33,831 bases of DNA, from IMG/VR virus record IMGVR_UViG_3300020430_000054, positions 1 through 33,831 of that record. One strand, 5' to 3'. How positions within the stretch are numbered: the stretch's first letter is position 1; every line of letters starts with the position of its first letter. This stretch comes from a virus. Positions 1-6,429 of the stretch are shown here, one piece after another. The notes under the pieces are model-generated. The model had not been told where the DNA came from. It was given only the letters and a program-made list of their open reading frames with translations, and did not search any database. The position numbers and the translations under genes were made by a program.

Positions 1-154
1 CTTCTGCTTCCTCGTTTATGCCTTCGCCTGTCACCATATCAATTTCAATCAACTTGTTTTCTGTTTTCGTATCAGTAAACCCAAGAGCTGCTCGTTTTAT
101 TGCATACTTCTTGGCATACTTGCCTTTTGTCATTCTTTTTTTTCGCTTTCCCAT
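1..154 (-). CDS. Basic small protein, 3' end cut by window edge
   Basis: Seen: an open frame begins with ATG at 154, five bases after an AGGAG ribosome site, and stays open for 51 codons to the left edge, so the C-terminus is missing. The N-terminus is strongly basic (MGKRKKRMTKGKYAKKYA) and then becomes mixed and acidic (TENKLIEIDMVTGEG). I do not recognise the family. It has its own extended -10 promoter and lies after a terminator, so it starts a new transcription unit separate from the head operon upstream. The basic tail suggests binding to nucleic acid or another acidic partner, but that is inference only. Confidence 0.7.
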   Translation of the reverse strand, partial: MGKRKKRMTKGKYAKKYAIKRAALGFTDTKTENKLIEIDMVTGEGINEEAE

Positions 155-177
155 TATATCTCCTATAAACTTAAACT

Positions 178-186
178 ATTATAACA
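178..186 (-). promoter_or_regulatory. Extended -10 promoter for the leftmost gene
   Basis: On the minus strand the sequence reads TGTTATAAT, an exact TGnTATAAT extended -10 element. The expected start of transcription is near 171, giving a leader of about 17 bases before the ATG at 154. There is no good -35 box, as is usual for extended -10 promoters. It sits just after the terminator at 203-222, so it would restart transcription by host-type sigma-70 polymerase. The match to consensus is seen; activity is inferred. Confidence 0.5.
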
Positions 187-193
187 TACTTTT

Positions 194-222
194 AAAAAAG
201 ATAACCCCCCTTTCGGGGGGTT
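194..222 (-). terminator. Rho-independent terminator ending the head operon
   Basis: The minus strand forms an 8-bp perfect stem (AACCCCCC paired with GGGGGGTT) closed by a GAAA tetraloop, followed by ATCTTTTTT. This is a textbook intrinsic terminator placed 13 bases after the stop codon of the gene at 236-424. Confidence 0.9.
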
Positions 223-235
223 TATAAAAAAGATC

Positions 236-424
236 TTACTCTTCTTCTTTCTTTTCTTCGGTCTTTTCAACCTTCGGTTCTTCAACCTTCTTTGGTGCTG
301 CTTTTTTAGGAGCAGGTTTTTTAGGGGCGGGTTTATCAGGCACTTCTTCATATACCCTTTTATACACCTTTACCTTGCCGCCTTCGCGTTCTTCGATCAG
401 CACTTTTTTAACTAATTTCTTCAT
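236..424 (-). CDS. Lys/Pro/Ala-rich small protein with PAPKK repeats
   Basis: A 62-residue protein. I chose ATG 424 because it has an AGGAG site eight bases upstream and begins two bases after the stop of the gene at 427. A longer frame from 442 would overlap that gene and lacks a ribosome site. The first 30 residues are basic and look folded (MKKLVKKVLIEEREGGKVKV). Residues about 38-52 are three five-residue repeats of the PAPKK/AAPKK type, resembling tails of histone H1-like or AlgP-like proteins, and the last 10 residues are almost all Lys and Glu. The family is unknown. It is the last gene before a strong terminator and is probably coupled to the decoration-like gene. The tail could be a disordered linker or bind DNA or RNA; this is inference. 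Confidence 0.75.
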   Translation of the reverse strand: MKKLVKKVLIEEREGGKVKVYKRVYEEVPDKPAPKKPAPKKAAPKKVEEPKVEKTEEKKEEE

Positions 425-426
425 AA

Positions 427-1239
427 TTATCGCTCCTGGCAAATTCGCACATAGTCACAGAAGAAATCATCGCCGCCGCCGTTGTCGCGAGTAGAAGCAC
501 TAATTGTTGGAAATAGCACTGTTCCATCATTTGGAAGACCAGATGTGATAGTAGCTTTCAAAGTACCGTTAACATATGCTTCAACCGAAGTGCCGTTAAA
601 ATGTAAACTTAAAACAACATAAGCGTTTCCAAGGTCAGTCGATAGAGAAGTTGTAGTCTCTGTATCACCTGATGCTCCAAGAACTACGATATCTTGCGAT
701 GCCGCACCTTCAACGATATAAAATCCAAGTGCGTCTTCCCAGTTCTGTCCTGCAGCATCAGTTTCAATTGCGCCGTTAGCTGATGCTAGTCCTACAAATA
801 TAGACAGATCTGTTATATCGTTAGCTTTAATTCTTGTTTCAAACCAAAGTTTTCTAGCGCTTGCTGCATCAATAGCAAAGGATGCATTGGCCGCTGTTAA
901 AGTTGTGGTGTCGTTGTCGGTATCGCCAGTATGAATCTTAACTACACCCGCTGTCTCGCTGCTAACCAAGGTAATGGTATCATTAGTACCACCAACGTCG
1001 GCCAACCAGACTTGACCACCATGAGTGCTTGCCATGTCACCATCTACGGTGACACCAGTACCAGCACTTAACGATACAAAGTCATCAAAAAGACCGTAAT
1101 ATTTTGATGGTTGCAATTCGAAAGCGGGTATTTCAACACCTCTAAGTCCAGATCTAGACCCTGTTGAATCTGGAGTTGTTCCATTTAAATTCTTAAGAGC
1201 GTGTTCGAGTCTTTTTCGCCCTATTCTTCTATTACCCAT
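427..1239 (-). CDS. Probable capsid surface/decoration protein, lectin-like beta domain
   Basis: A 270-residue protein starting at ATG 1239, nine bases after a perfect AGGAGG. Residues 1-20 are basic (MGNRRIGRKRLEHALKNLNG), a type of N-terminus I recall from proteins near the capsid gene of marine phages. Residues about 45-270 are Thr/Ser/Gly/Asp-rich beta-type sequence, with patterns such as LWFETRIKANDITDLSIFVG and VEAYVNGTLKATI. These resemble concanavalin A/LamG-like jelly rolls, which often bind glycans. It directly follows the major capsid gene and its terminator, so a role as a head decoration or head-fibre protein is likely but not proved. Its leader (1240-1388) is unusually structured and can hide its ribosome site, so its level is probably controlled apart from that of the capsid protein. 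Confidence 0.8.
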   Translation of the reverse strand: MGNRRIGRKRLEHALKNLNGTTPDSTGSRSGLRGVEIPAFELQPSKYYGLFDDFVSLSAGTGVTVDGDMASTHGGQVWLADVGGTNDTITLVSSETAGVVKIHTGDTDNDTTTLTAANASFAIDAASARKLWFETRIKANDITDLSIFVGLASANGAIETDAAGQNWEDALGFYIVEGAASQDIVVLGASGDTETTTSLSTDLGNAYVVLSLHFNGTSVEAYVNGTLKATITSGLPNDGTVLFPTISASTRDNGGGDDFFCDYVRICQER

Positions 1240-1247
1240 AATTTATT

Positions 1248-1350
1248 TCCTCCTTTATTATGCGGTTAACGTTAACCTGAATTTCCACGAAGTACAACCA
1301 GCCGCTTCGGTTGCACATCTTCAAGGGACAGCGGCCTCGTCCCAGGAGGA
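1248..1350 (-). promoter_or_regulatory. Structured 5' leader with complementary hairpin loops and anti-SD
   Basis: Read on the minus strand. (1) TCCTCCT at 1350-1344 is complementary over 7 bases to the SD AGGAGGA at 1254-1248. (2) Hairpin 1343-1325 has stem GGGAC/GTCCC and loop GAGGCCGCT. (3) Hairpin 1313-1295 has stem CAACC/GGTTG and loop GAAGCGGCT. (4) A perfect 14-base palindrome lies at 1277-1264. The two 9-base loops are complementary (GCCGCT with AGCGGC, plus one G-U), which allows a kissing interaction. The part from about 1290 to 1345 is clearly more GC-rich than the genes around it. The pairing is seen; a role as a translation switch for the gene starting at 1239 is inferred. Confidence 0.55.
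1264..1277. repeat. 14-bp perfect palindrome
   Basis: GGTTAACGTTAACC is identical to its reverse complement and contains a tandem GTTAAC. It lies 10 bases upstream of the AGGAGG of the gene starting at 1239. It could be a dimeric protein-binding site in DNA, or in RNA a weak hairpin or a self-pairing site. Confidence 0.8.
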
Positions 1351-1377
1351 TATTCAAAGTTATAATAATTAGATTCC

Positions 1378-1416
1378 AAAAAAGAGAAAACCCCCGCCAA
1401 ATTAATGACGGGGGTT
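1378..1416 (-). terminator. Rho-independent terminator after the major capsid gene
   Basis: The minus strand has a 10-bp stem (AACCCCCGTC with GGCGGGGGTT, one G-T pair), an 8-base AT loop, and then TTCTCTTTTTT. It lies about 33 bases after the capsid stop codon. No convincing promoter follows, so the decoration-like gene is probably reached by read-through, which would lower its transcript level compared with capsid. Confidence 0.85.
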
Positions 1417-1449
1417 AAATCTTTTGCTATGATTGACTTAAGTCAGATC

Positions 1450-3282
1450 TTAGCTAGCGCCTTCTTCACCAAGGAGACCACGTACGATAACGATACCATA
1501 CATATCTGGTCTAACCATCTTCTTGGCGTAACGGGTCATGACACCCTTACGAGGCACGAAGTCCTCTTGCCCGAAGATAGTAGGCGTTACCTGGAGCGGT
1601 ACATAAGGTGCATATACATAACCACTTTCTAGGAAAGAGTTACCTCTGCGACCTACAAGAACCACATTACGTGGGAAGTATGGATCAACCATAACATCAA
1701 ATTTCTTGCTCAATGAACCAACCTTAACGGCGCCGATGTCGCCACGGTCTGCGTCTGCCGTAACAGATGCACGGAAACCAGCGGTAAACTCAAGAATATT
1801 AGCAACCTCCGGAGAGCAAACAACAAAGTTTGCGCCGCCGCGAAGTGTCTTTCTGTGAATCTGAGCGCTTACGTCATTGATTGTCTCAATGAGAGTCTCA
1901 TACCACTCGCTAACAGTACCAGTGAAATCAGGAGCAGCCGAAGATGCACCCAGCTCAGCACCACTGCTGTCTACGAAAAGACCTGGAGCACGTGACCAGT
2001 AACGAGTACCAGCGGTAGCACCCTTTACAAGATCTCCAAGGATCTCACGGTCAATTTCGAGAGCAATCTGCTCTGAAAGGATACCAGTCAACTCAACCTC
2101 TGCGTCCAAGTTGTGATAGGCGTTAAGATCCTGACCGAGTTCAGGAGTCCATTTTGCCTTCAGTTTCTTGGTTACAGCGGTTACTGCAATACTGTCAACC
2201 TTAATGTCGATCTCTGGGATGACATCGTTAGTTGTAAGTGATGTTGCAGACGCTCCGTTACCTGCACCTTCAAGCAAAAATTCTGCGCCTTGCACAGCGC
2301 CAAGTGCATCAGCTGCCAAAATGGAGTCTGCCGCAGGGAAACTCAAGAATCCCTTATTTTCTGTGGCAGCTGCAACATTGGCGATAGTCATATCGGTATC
2401 ACCATGGTAGAATAGAGTAAGGATAGTATCCTTGTTTGTTACTGCAGTTCTGTCACCACTTGCTGGCAACTTACCACGTATTGTTAAGCGACGAATAATA
2501 CGCGTGTTAGTATCTAGCAATTCACCCACAGTACTGGTACCAGCACCCAAACGAACTGCATGTAGCTGTTCAGTATTGATCTTTAGCATGTCAGCTGCAT
2601 CAATCGTAACTTCCAAAGCACCAATCTTATCGGTAGATGGAGCGCCTAAAATATCAGGATCAAAGTTAAGTGCCTTCTTTTGTGCGTCTGTAAGGGCGCT
2701 AACTGCCACCTCAGTGCCGAGAATGTTTGTAGCTACCACAACTGCATGTTGAGTTTCATCAAGAGATCCTGATGGAGAACTTACTGCGTTGCCGAAATTG
2801 TAGAAACCACCAGGACCTGAACGTCCACCAGTCTCTGCGGCACCAGCGTTGGAAAGACCTTCAAGATTAACACCGCCAGTGATTTCGCTTGCAACACGGT
2901 TACCACCGTAAAGTGACCTAGTTCCTTCAGCGTCGAGTCTAGATGCGCTATGCACGAAATCCAAGAAGAAAATCAGTCCACTTGGAAGACTCATTGGTTG
3001 CACACTAACTAAATCGTTTGCGATAAGTCCACCGAATACACGACGAACAATCGGGAAAGCAACAGACGCGAAACCTTCGACGTCACCTGCTGCCATTGAG
3101 GATGCCTCACGAAGAAGCTCCTTTGCTTGGTTCTCAAGGAGAACCGCCATACCGTTTCGGTGCTGCTCTGAGGTGATACCTTCAAGGAGACCGGTCTTTT
3201 CCCACTTCTCTAAAAGTGCTTGACCTTCCTTAGAAACATCACGTCGAACAATACCTTCGGTTAATTTTTCTAATACAGACAT
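1450..3282 (-). CDS. gp23: Major capsid protein, T4 gp23-like
   Basis: A 610-residue protein, longer than the roughly 520 of T4 gp23. Residues 76-102 carry the gp23 hallmark (FPIVRRVFGGLIAND, then VSVQPMSLPSG). The middle is a long Gly/Ser/Thr/Ala-rich insertion typical of surface domains. The C-terminal half has the expected motifs around YPFPRN-type sequence (MVDPYFPRNVVLVGRRG). T4-type prohead protease cuts after L/I-x-E; LRE-A at residues 57-60 fits that rule and lies near the T4 gp23 cleavage position, so a propeptide of about 59 residues is likely. The start ATG at 3282 has AGGAGGT ten bases upstream. It follows the scaffold gene by 20 bases and ends at its own terminator, the usual order core, protease, scaffold, capsid. 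Confidence in the family is high. Confidence 0.96.
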   Translation of the reverse strand: MSVLEKLTEGIVRRDVSKEGQALLEKWEKTGLLEGITSEQHRNGMAVLLENQAKELLREASSMAAGDVEGFASVAFPIVRRVFGGLIANDLVSVQPMSLPSGLIFFLDFVHSASRLDAEGTRSLYGGNRVASEITGGVNLEGLSNAGAAETGGRSGPGGFYNFGNAVSSPSGSLDETQHAVVVATNILGTEVAVSALTDAQKKALNFDPDILGAPSTDKIGALEVTIDAADMLKINTEQLHAVRLGAGTSTVGELLDTNTRIIRRLTIRGKLPASGDRTAVTNKDTILTLFYHGDTDMTIANVAAATENKGFLSFPAADSILAADALGAVQGAEFLLEGAGNGASATSLTTNDVIPEIDIKVDSIAVTAVTKKLKAKWTPELGQDLNAYHNLDAEVELTGILSEQIALEIDREILGDLVKGATAGTRYWSRAPGLFVDSSGAELGASSAAPDFTGTVSEWYETLIETINDVSAQIHRKTLRGGANFVVCSPEVANILEFTAGFRASVTADADRGDIGAVKVGSLSKKFDVMVDPYFPRNVVLVGRRGNSFLESGYVYAPYVPLQVTPTIFGQEDFVPRKGVMTRYAKKMVRPDMYGIVIVRGLLGEEGAS

Positions 3283-3302
3283 TGTATTGTAAACCTCCTA
3301 AA

Positions 3303-4424
3303 TTATTGTTTTTTAATACCAGCTAAACGCTGCATTCTGTCAGCAAATATATCTGCTGAAGTTGTTCGCTTCTCTTCACGAGCACGAACTAATAAGCTAG
3401 ACCCTCTATTAACTGCCTCACTCAGCGATTCTGGACCTTTTTCTTCTTTTTTGGTCTCCACTGTGTTTTGTAGGGTTTCATAGATAACCTTTGCCTCTCT
3501 TGCATCGTCGGCATTTGCGATTGCTTCAACAATTTTCTTTTTCTGTCGCTCATTCAGGGAGCCACAATCCAAAGTCCGATTAATGTATAGTAATTTTGCG
3601 TTTGACGTATTAACGACATCAAACTTCTCTTTAAGCTGTTGGACTGCGCCCTTGTACATTTCCAATTCTTCTTCCAACTGCTTATTTTCATTAGTAATAT
3701 TTTTATTGTGCCTGGATAGACTATTGTTATTTTCTTCCAATTTATTTAATGCACTTTTTAAATCTTTTAAATCTTCTTTTACTTGGTCGTCTTGTACTCT
3801 GGCAAGTTCCATCTCAACTGCAAGGTCCAATTCCTCGTTAGAAACTCCCATCCATCCACGCTTTTGAGGTTTAATATCTACCTTTAGCGCCTCTGAAATC
3901 TCTGCAAAGAGCGACTCTTCAAGTTCTTCTTCTGTCATAAGGGAATCTGCGTCGGCGGAAGCGACAATATCATCAGACATCGATGCAGCAAGGTCTTCAT
4001 GATCAACCATGTCATCCTCTAATTCCTCAAGGGCGTCTGGACCTTCTTCTGATTCAATTTCTGCAATCTTTTTCTCGATGGCATCCAAATCCAATTCAAT
4101 TGTGCCAACATCTGAAGCAGGAACGCCATCAAGCATTGCTTCATCGGACGCATCCAACTCTGATTCTTCGCCTTCTTCTGCATCGTCCATAGCGAGTGGA
4201 TCTTCTTCGGCAGGTTCTGCCATTGGATCTGCATCCATGCCCATATCCATTGGTTCTTCTTCTGCTGCCAACTCTTCTTCTTCTGGTTCTTGCTCCAAAA
4301 GAGTTGCGACGGCGTCTTTGATTTGGTCAGAATATTTTTCTACGACCATTTGTTCGGCATTCTTAAGAGCGGCGTCTCTTAACGCTTTTGCGTCCACTAT
4401 TGCCTGTTCTAAAAGTGAAGACAT
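3303..4424 (-). CDS. Prohead core scaffold protein, gp22-like
   Basis: A 373-residue protein. Residues about 40-180 are extremely acidic (runs of Glu/Asp/Met/Ala), and residues about 200-275 are a heptad-like coiled coil rich in Lys, Glu, Leu and Asn. The conserved C-terminal part contains LNERQKKKIVEAIANA and KVIYETLQNTV. Acidic, helical, and placed between protease and capsid, it fits the role of T4 gp22, the major core protein on which the shell assembles and which the protease later degrades; it is longer than gp22. Many L/I-x-E sequences could serve as cleavage sites. The start ATG 4424 is six bases after AAGGGG. The upstream leader holds a strong hairpin and a 16-codon reading frame. 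Assignment rests on composition, position and remembered C-terminal motifs. Confidence 0.85.
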   Translation of the reverse strand: MSSLLEQAIVDAKALRDAALKNAEQMVVEKYSDQIKDAVATLLEQEPEEEELAAEEEPMDMGMDADPMAEPAEEDPLAMDDAEEGEESELDASDEAMLDGVPASDVGTIELDLDAIEKKIAEIESEEGPDALEELEDDMVDHEDLAASMSDDIVASADADSLMTEEELEESLFAEISEALKVDIKPQKRGWMGVSNEELDLAVEMELARVQDDQVKEDLKDLKSALNKLEENNNSLSRHNKNITNENKQLEEELEMYKGAVQQLKEKFDVVNTSNAKLLYINRTLDCGSLNERQKKKIVEAIANADDAREAKVIYETLQNTVETKKEEKGPESLSEAVNRGSSLLVRAREEKRTTSADIFADRMQRLAGIKKQ

Positions 4425-4427
4425 TGG

Positions 4428-4478
4428 TTACCCCTTATACAAAATAATGTTCAATAATAAATAGTAAATGTAATTCAT
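4428..4478 (-). CDS. Possible 16-residue hydrophobic leader peptide
   Basis: ATG at 4478 follows an AAGG by five bases and opens a 16-codon frame (MNYIYYLLLNIILYKG). Its TAA stop lies three bases before the scaffold ATG, and its last two sense codons (AAG GGG) form the scaffold SD. It reads like a membrane-inserting peptide or a coupling leader. The frame is short enough to be chance, so this is a candidate only. Confidence 0.25.
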   Translation of the reverse strand: MNYIYYLLLNIILYKG

Positions 4479-4508
4479 AAACACCTTAAATTTATTCGAA
4501 CTACATTT
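4466..4508 (-). promoter_or_regulatory. Long hairpin in the scaffold-gene leader
   Basis: On the minus strand AAATGTA pairs with TACATTT, then one G-T pair, TTC with GAA, a 2-base bulge, and ATAAA with TTTAT. This gives 16 base pairs with a 9-base loop TTTAAGGTG. No T-run follows, so it is not an intrinsic terminator. It may be an mRNA processing or stability element, or a control site for the tiny frame at 4428-4478, whose SD-like AAGG sits in the loop and whose ATG sits in the 3' arm. Confidence 0.5.
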
Positions 4509-4520
4509 GACTACTTTTAT

Positions 4521-4685
4521 TTAGTCTCTTATAGGATTGGTTCTAAGAGAAGATAGTCCCGGAACAACCATTCTTAGCGGGGCGGCAGGTATTGTTTCTT
4601 TTCTTGTAGAAAATTGCACATCGTTATTAATATCACCGATATTGTCAATTACAAAATCGGGTTTTATTTTATGCTTTCTCTTCAC
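4521..4685 (-). CDS. 54-residue GTG-start protein between decoration-like gene and scaffold
   Basis: A small gene in what would otherwise be a 270-base gap. GTG at 4685 is preceded by AGGAG with six bases of spacing, and that AGGAG overlaps the TAG stop of the gene at 4695, which suggests tight coupling. The frame gives 54 residues: a basic start (MKRKHKIKPDF), an acidic/polar middle (IDNIGDINNDVQ), and a Pro-rich end (TIPAAPLRMVVPGLSSLRTN). No signal peptide or membrane segment is visible and I do not recognise the family. The good ribosome site, the stop overlapping that site and the use of all available space support a real gene. It may be a minor head or core component by position. Confidence 0.65.
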   Translation of the reverse strand: MKRKHKIKPDFVIDNIGDINNDVQFSTRKETIPAAPLRMVVPGLSSLRTNPIRD

Positions 4686-4694
4686 AACAATCTC

Positions 4695-5129
4695 CTAAAA
4701 CGTGGAACAAGCGGCGACCACAGTTGGTTCTCGATTCGCGTGGGCCCACTCACCGGCATCCCTTACAAATGCAACCCTATCAACACCATTGATATCAATC
4801 TGAAAGGTTTTTGACGTACCAGCGGTGAGTGAGTCAACATCTAGTGTTTCTTTAAATGCCCAAACACCGGCAGCATGCATATACCACCAAACCTCAACGT
4901 CTCTACCGGGTGTGCCATTAGCGGTAGCAGTGACCGTAACAAACAAGAATCTTTGATTTTCCGTTGCATATCCCGTAGTGCCATTGTTTGCTGGTGTATT
5001 AGCTGAGATTCCAGTAGTTACAGGCGTGGCGTCGTGACCCAAAACAGTTACTGCCCCCGTACGAGTGCCTGTTAGATTTTTGGGACTTCGAGTTCTGCCC
5101 CAACTGCTATGTGTATGAAAACTTGACAT
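4695..5129 (-). CDS. Small beta-rich structural protein, possible head decoration
   Basis: A 144-residue protein from ATG 5129 with a GGAG site upstream. The sequence is Thr/Ala/Gly/Val-rich with alternating beta pattern (RFLFVTVTATANGTPGRDV, then VWWYMHAAGVWAF), and ends in a short stretch with Trp and Cys (GEWAHANREPTVVAACSTF). It has no signal peptide. Its place in the head cluster, and similarity in style to short beta proteins beside capsid genes in marine phages, suggest a virion protein such as a decoration or cement protein. The exact family is not recognised. Confidence 0.7.
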   Translation of the reverse strand: MSSFHTHSSWGRTRSPKNLTGTRTGAVTVLGHDATPVTTGISANTPANNGTTGYATENQRFLFVTVTATANGTPGRDVEVWWYMHAAGVWAFKETLDVDSLTAGTSKTFQIDINGVDRVAFVRDAGEWAHANREPTVVAACSTF

Positions 5130-5154
5130 TCTTAATCTCCGTAATTAATTGTAA

Positions 5155-5379
5155 TTAGTCCTTGAATTTTTCAAGATACTTTCTAGTTGCTTCTTGTGCA
5201 AGTCTTTTCTTTCTTGCTTTCTTGAGTTTTCTTTTTTCAGAATTGGAAATAAAGCGACTGCGCTTTCTAACCATCTCTATTAACCCTTCTTTCTTTGTCT
5301 TTTTAACAAACCTTCGGATCATTCTCATTTGATCTTCATTGTTTCTTCTTTTCACTTCAAAATTAACTGGTTTACTCAT
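5155..5379 (-). CDS. rpsU: Ribosomal protein bS21 homologue
   Basis: A 74-residue, highly basic, helical protein. It aligns end to end with bacterial bS21 (71 residues in E. coli): VNFEVKRRNNEDQ matches the N-terminal strand region. IRRFVKKTKKEGLIEMVRKR matches the conserved ALRRFKRxxEKAGxxxExRRR block. SEKRKLKKARKKRLAQ matches the ERKRAKAxAxKR helix. bS21 sits on the 30S platform next to the anti-SD end of 16S rRNA and helps initiation. Phage-encoded bS21 is known from cultured pelagiphages and many metagenomic phages; it is thought to replace or add to host bS21. Here it lies in the middle of the head operon, with AAGGAAGG upstream, between the core-like protein and the small beta protein, so it would be made late, when virion proteins are produced in bulk. 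Confidence 0.85.
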   Translation of the reverse strand: MSKPVNFEVKRRNNEDQMRMIRRFVKKTKKEGLIEMVRKRSRFISNSEKRKLKKARKKRLAQEATRKYLEKFKD

Positions 5380-5389
5380 TTTGCCTTCC

Positions 5390-5818
5390 TTATTTTAGTG
5401 CATTCCATTTTTTACCAAACGCCCCCATCAACCCATCAATATTAATACCCTGGTCGTTCGGGTCAACGCCCGAAAGTGGACCGGACGGATTTGTGACACC
5501 TGGGGTTCCAGCGGATGATAACGGGGCAGTACCCTCAAAAATATCTACGCCGCCGTATGCATCCTTGCCTATTGCCTCTAGCATCTTATTTTTTGATTCT
5601 TGAAGTCTCTTTGTAACCTTTTCAGTTCTTTCTGTCGACATAGTAGCAGCAAATCCTGTCTTTGGTGAAGATTCCACTATGGTGTTTTGATTTAACCCTG
5701 TTGCGACTTCAGCAACAAGGGTAGAGAGGACGCCCTCTTCAAAAATTGCTTCCTTAATACACTCCATTATGATTGGTTTAAGTATTGCTTTTAGTTTATT
5801 GGTTTCTTGTAATTTCAT
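5390..5818 (-). CDS. Putative prohead core or internal head protein
   Basis: A 142-residue protein whose ATG overlaps the protease stop (ATGA). Residues 1-45 form amphipathic helices (LKAILKPIIMECIKEAIFEE). Residues about 95-125 are Gly/Pro/Ser-rich and probably disordered, and the end is short and conserved-looking (INIDGLMGAFGKKWNALK). T4 keeps the small core proteins gp67 and gp68 next to the protease, and position makes a similar role plausible, but I see no sequence match to them. The FEEGVL and LVAEVA segments contain possible L/I-x-E protease sites. Function is inferred from place only. Confidence 0.7.
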   Translation of the reverse strand: MKLQETNKLKAILKPIIMECIKEAIFEEGVLSTLVAEVATGLNQNTIVESSPKTGFAATMSTERTEKVTKRLQESKNKMLEAIGKDAYGGVDIFEGTAPLSSAGTPGVTNPSGPLSGVDPNDQGINIDGLMGAFGKKWNALK

Positions 5819-6417
5819 TTTTCCCTCAAAATATCATTCAATAATACATTTACTCTGTCAACCCTGTTCAAAGGGGAAGACATATCTTTTGATTCATTCA
5901 CTTGAGACATGATCGCTCCTGGTGTGGATGGGTCAGAAACCATATCAAAACATATCAATTGAAAATCATCTTCTACTAAAGTAATCCCGTTCTGCTCTCT
6001 GACCGAACCCATGCCTCTTGATGATATACCACAAGGGACGCCCGATTTAACTAAAGTTTCCAAAATTCTACCGGATGGAGTTGACAACACTTCAATTTTA
6101 CCCATAACTTTTTTACCTTCCATCCATATGTCGGTAACTAGGTGAGAGCAATTCTGCAGGTTAATCACAGATGACTCTGGATGATCTAACTCTCCCAGTG
6201 CTCTTCTTTGTTCGACCAGATTCTTATACTTTTGCACTTCTCTTTCCAGCAAATTCATTGGATACACTCTGCCATTATGGTTCTTTGTCTCCGCCATTTG
6301 CATAACTCCAGTCAATATAGTTGTCCCTTCTGCGACTCTACGCTTCTCGTCTTCTGTCAAAAGGTCTTGGCATATACCACCTTCGCATAATTCAAAATAC
6401 TCTCTTAAAAGTTTCAT
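5815..6417 (-). CDS. gp21: Prohead maturation protease, T4 gp21-like
   Basis: A 200-residue serine protease of the T4 gp21 family (herpesvirus assemblin-like fold), close to the size of T4 gp21. Visible motifs are the N-terminal NHNGRVYP (residues 46-53), the catalytic His region GELDHP (75-80, His79), the catalytic Ser region GISSRGMG (130-137, Ser132 or Ser133), and the downstream DMVSDPSTPGA (158-168). It cuts the scaffold and the capsid propeptide after L/I-x-E sites inside the prohead. The start at 6417 has AGAGGAG four bases upstream. The leader (6418-6521) is GC-rich and structured. It is coupled to the core-like gene through an ATGA overlap. Confidence 0.95.
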   Translation of the reverse strand: MKLLREYFELCEGGICQDLLTEDEKRRVAEGTTILTGVMQMAETKNHNGRVYPMNLLEREVQKYKNLVEQRRALGELDHPESSVINLQNCSHLVTDIWMEGKKVMGKIEVLSTPSGRILETLVKSGVPCGISSRGMGSVREQNGITLVEDDFQLICFDMVSDPSTPGAIMSQVNESKDMSSPLNRVDRVNVLLNDILREK

Positions 6418-6429
6418 AGCACTCCTCTT

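Noticed and set aside
1272-1379. A 35-codon open frame on the minus strand through the structured leader (TTG start, ends at the palindrome)
   Set aside because: No ribosome site before the TTG and no other start; the frame length is compatible with chance in a GC-rich stretch. The RNA-structure explanation fits better. A codon-substitution test in relatives would decide.
4009-4464. 151-codon plus-strand frame opposite the scaffold gene
   Set aside because: It is the antisense of acidic Glu/Asp/Ala codons, giving Ser-rich nonsense; no ribosome site, and the minus-strand gene is clear.
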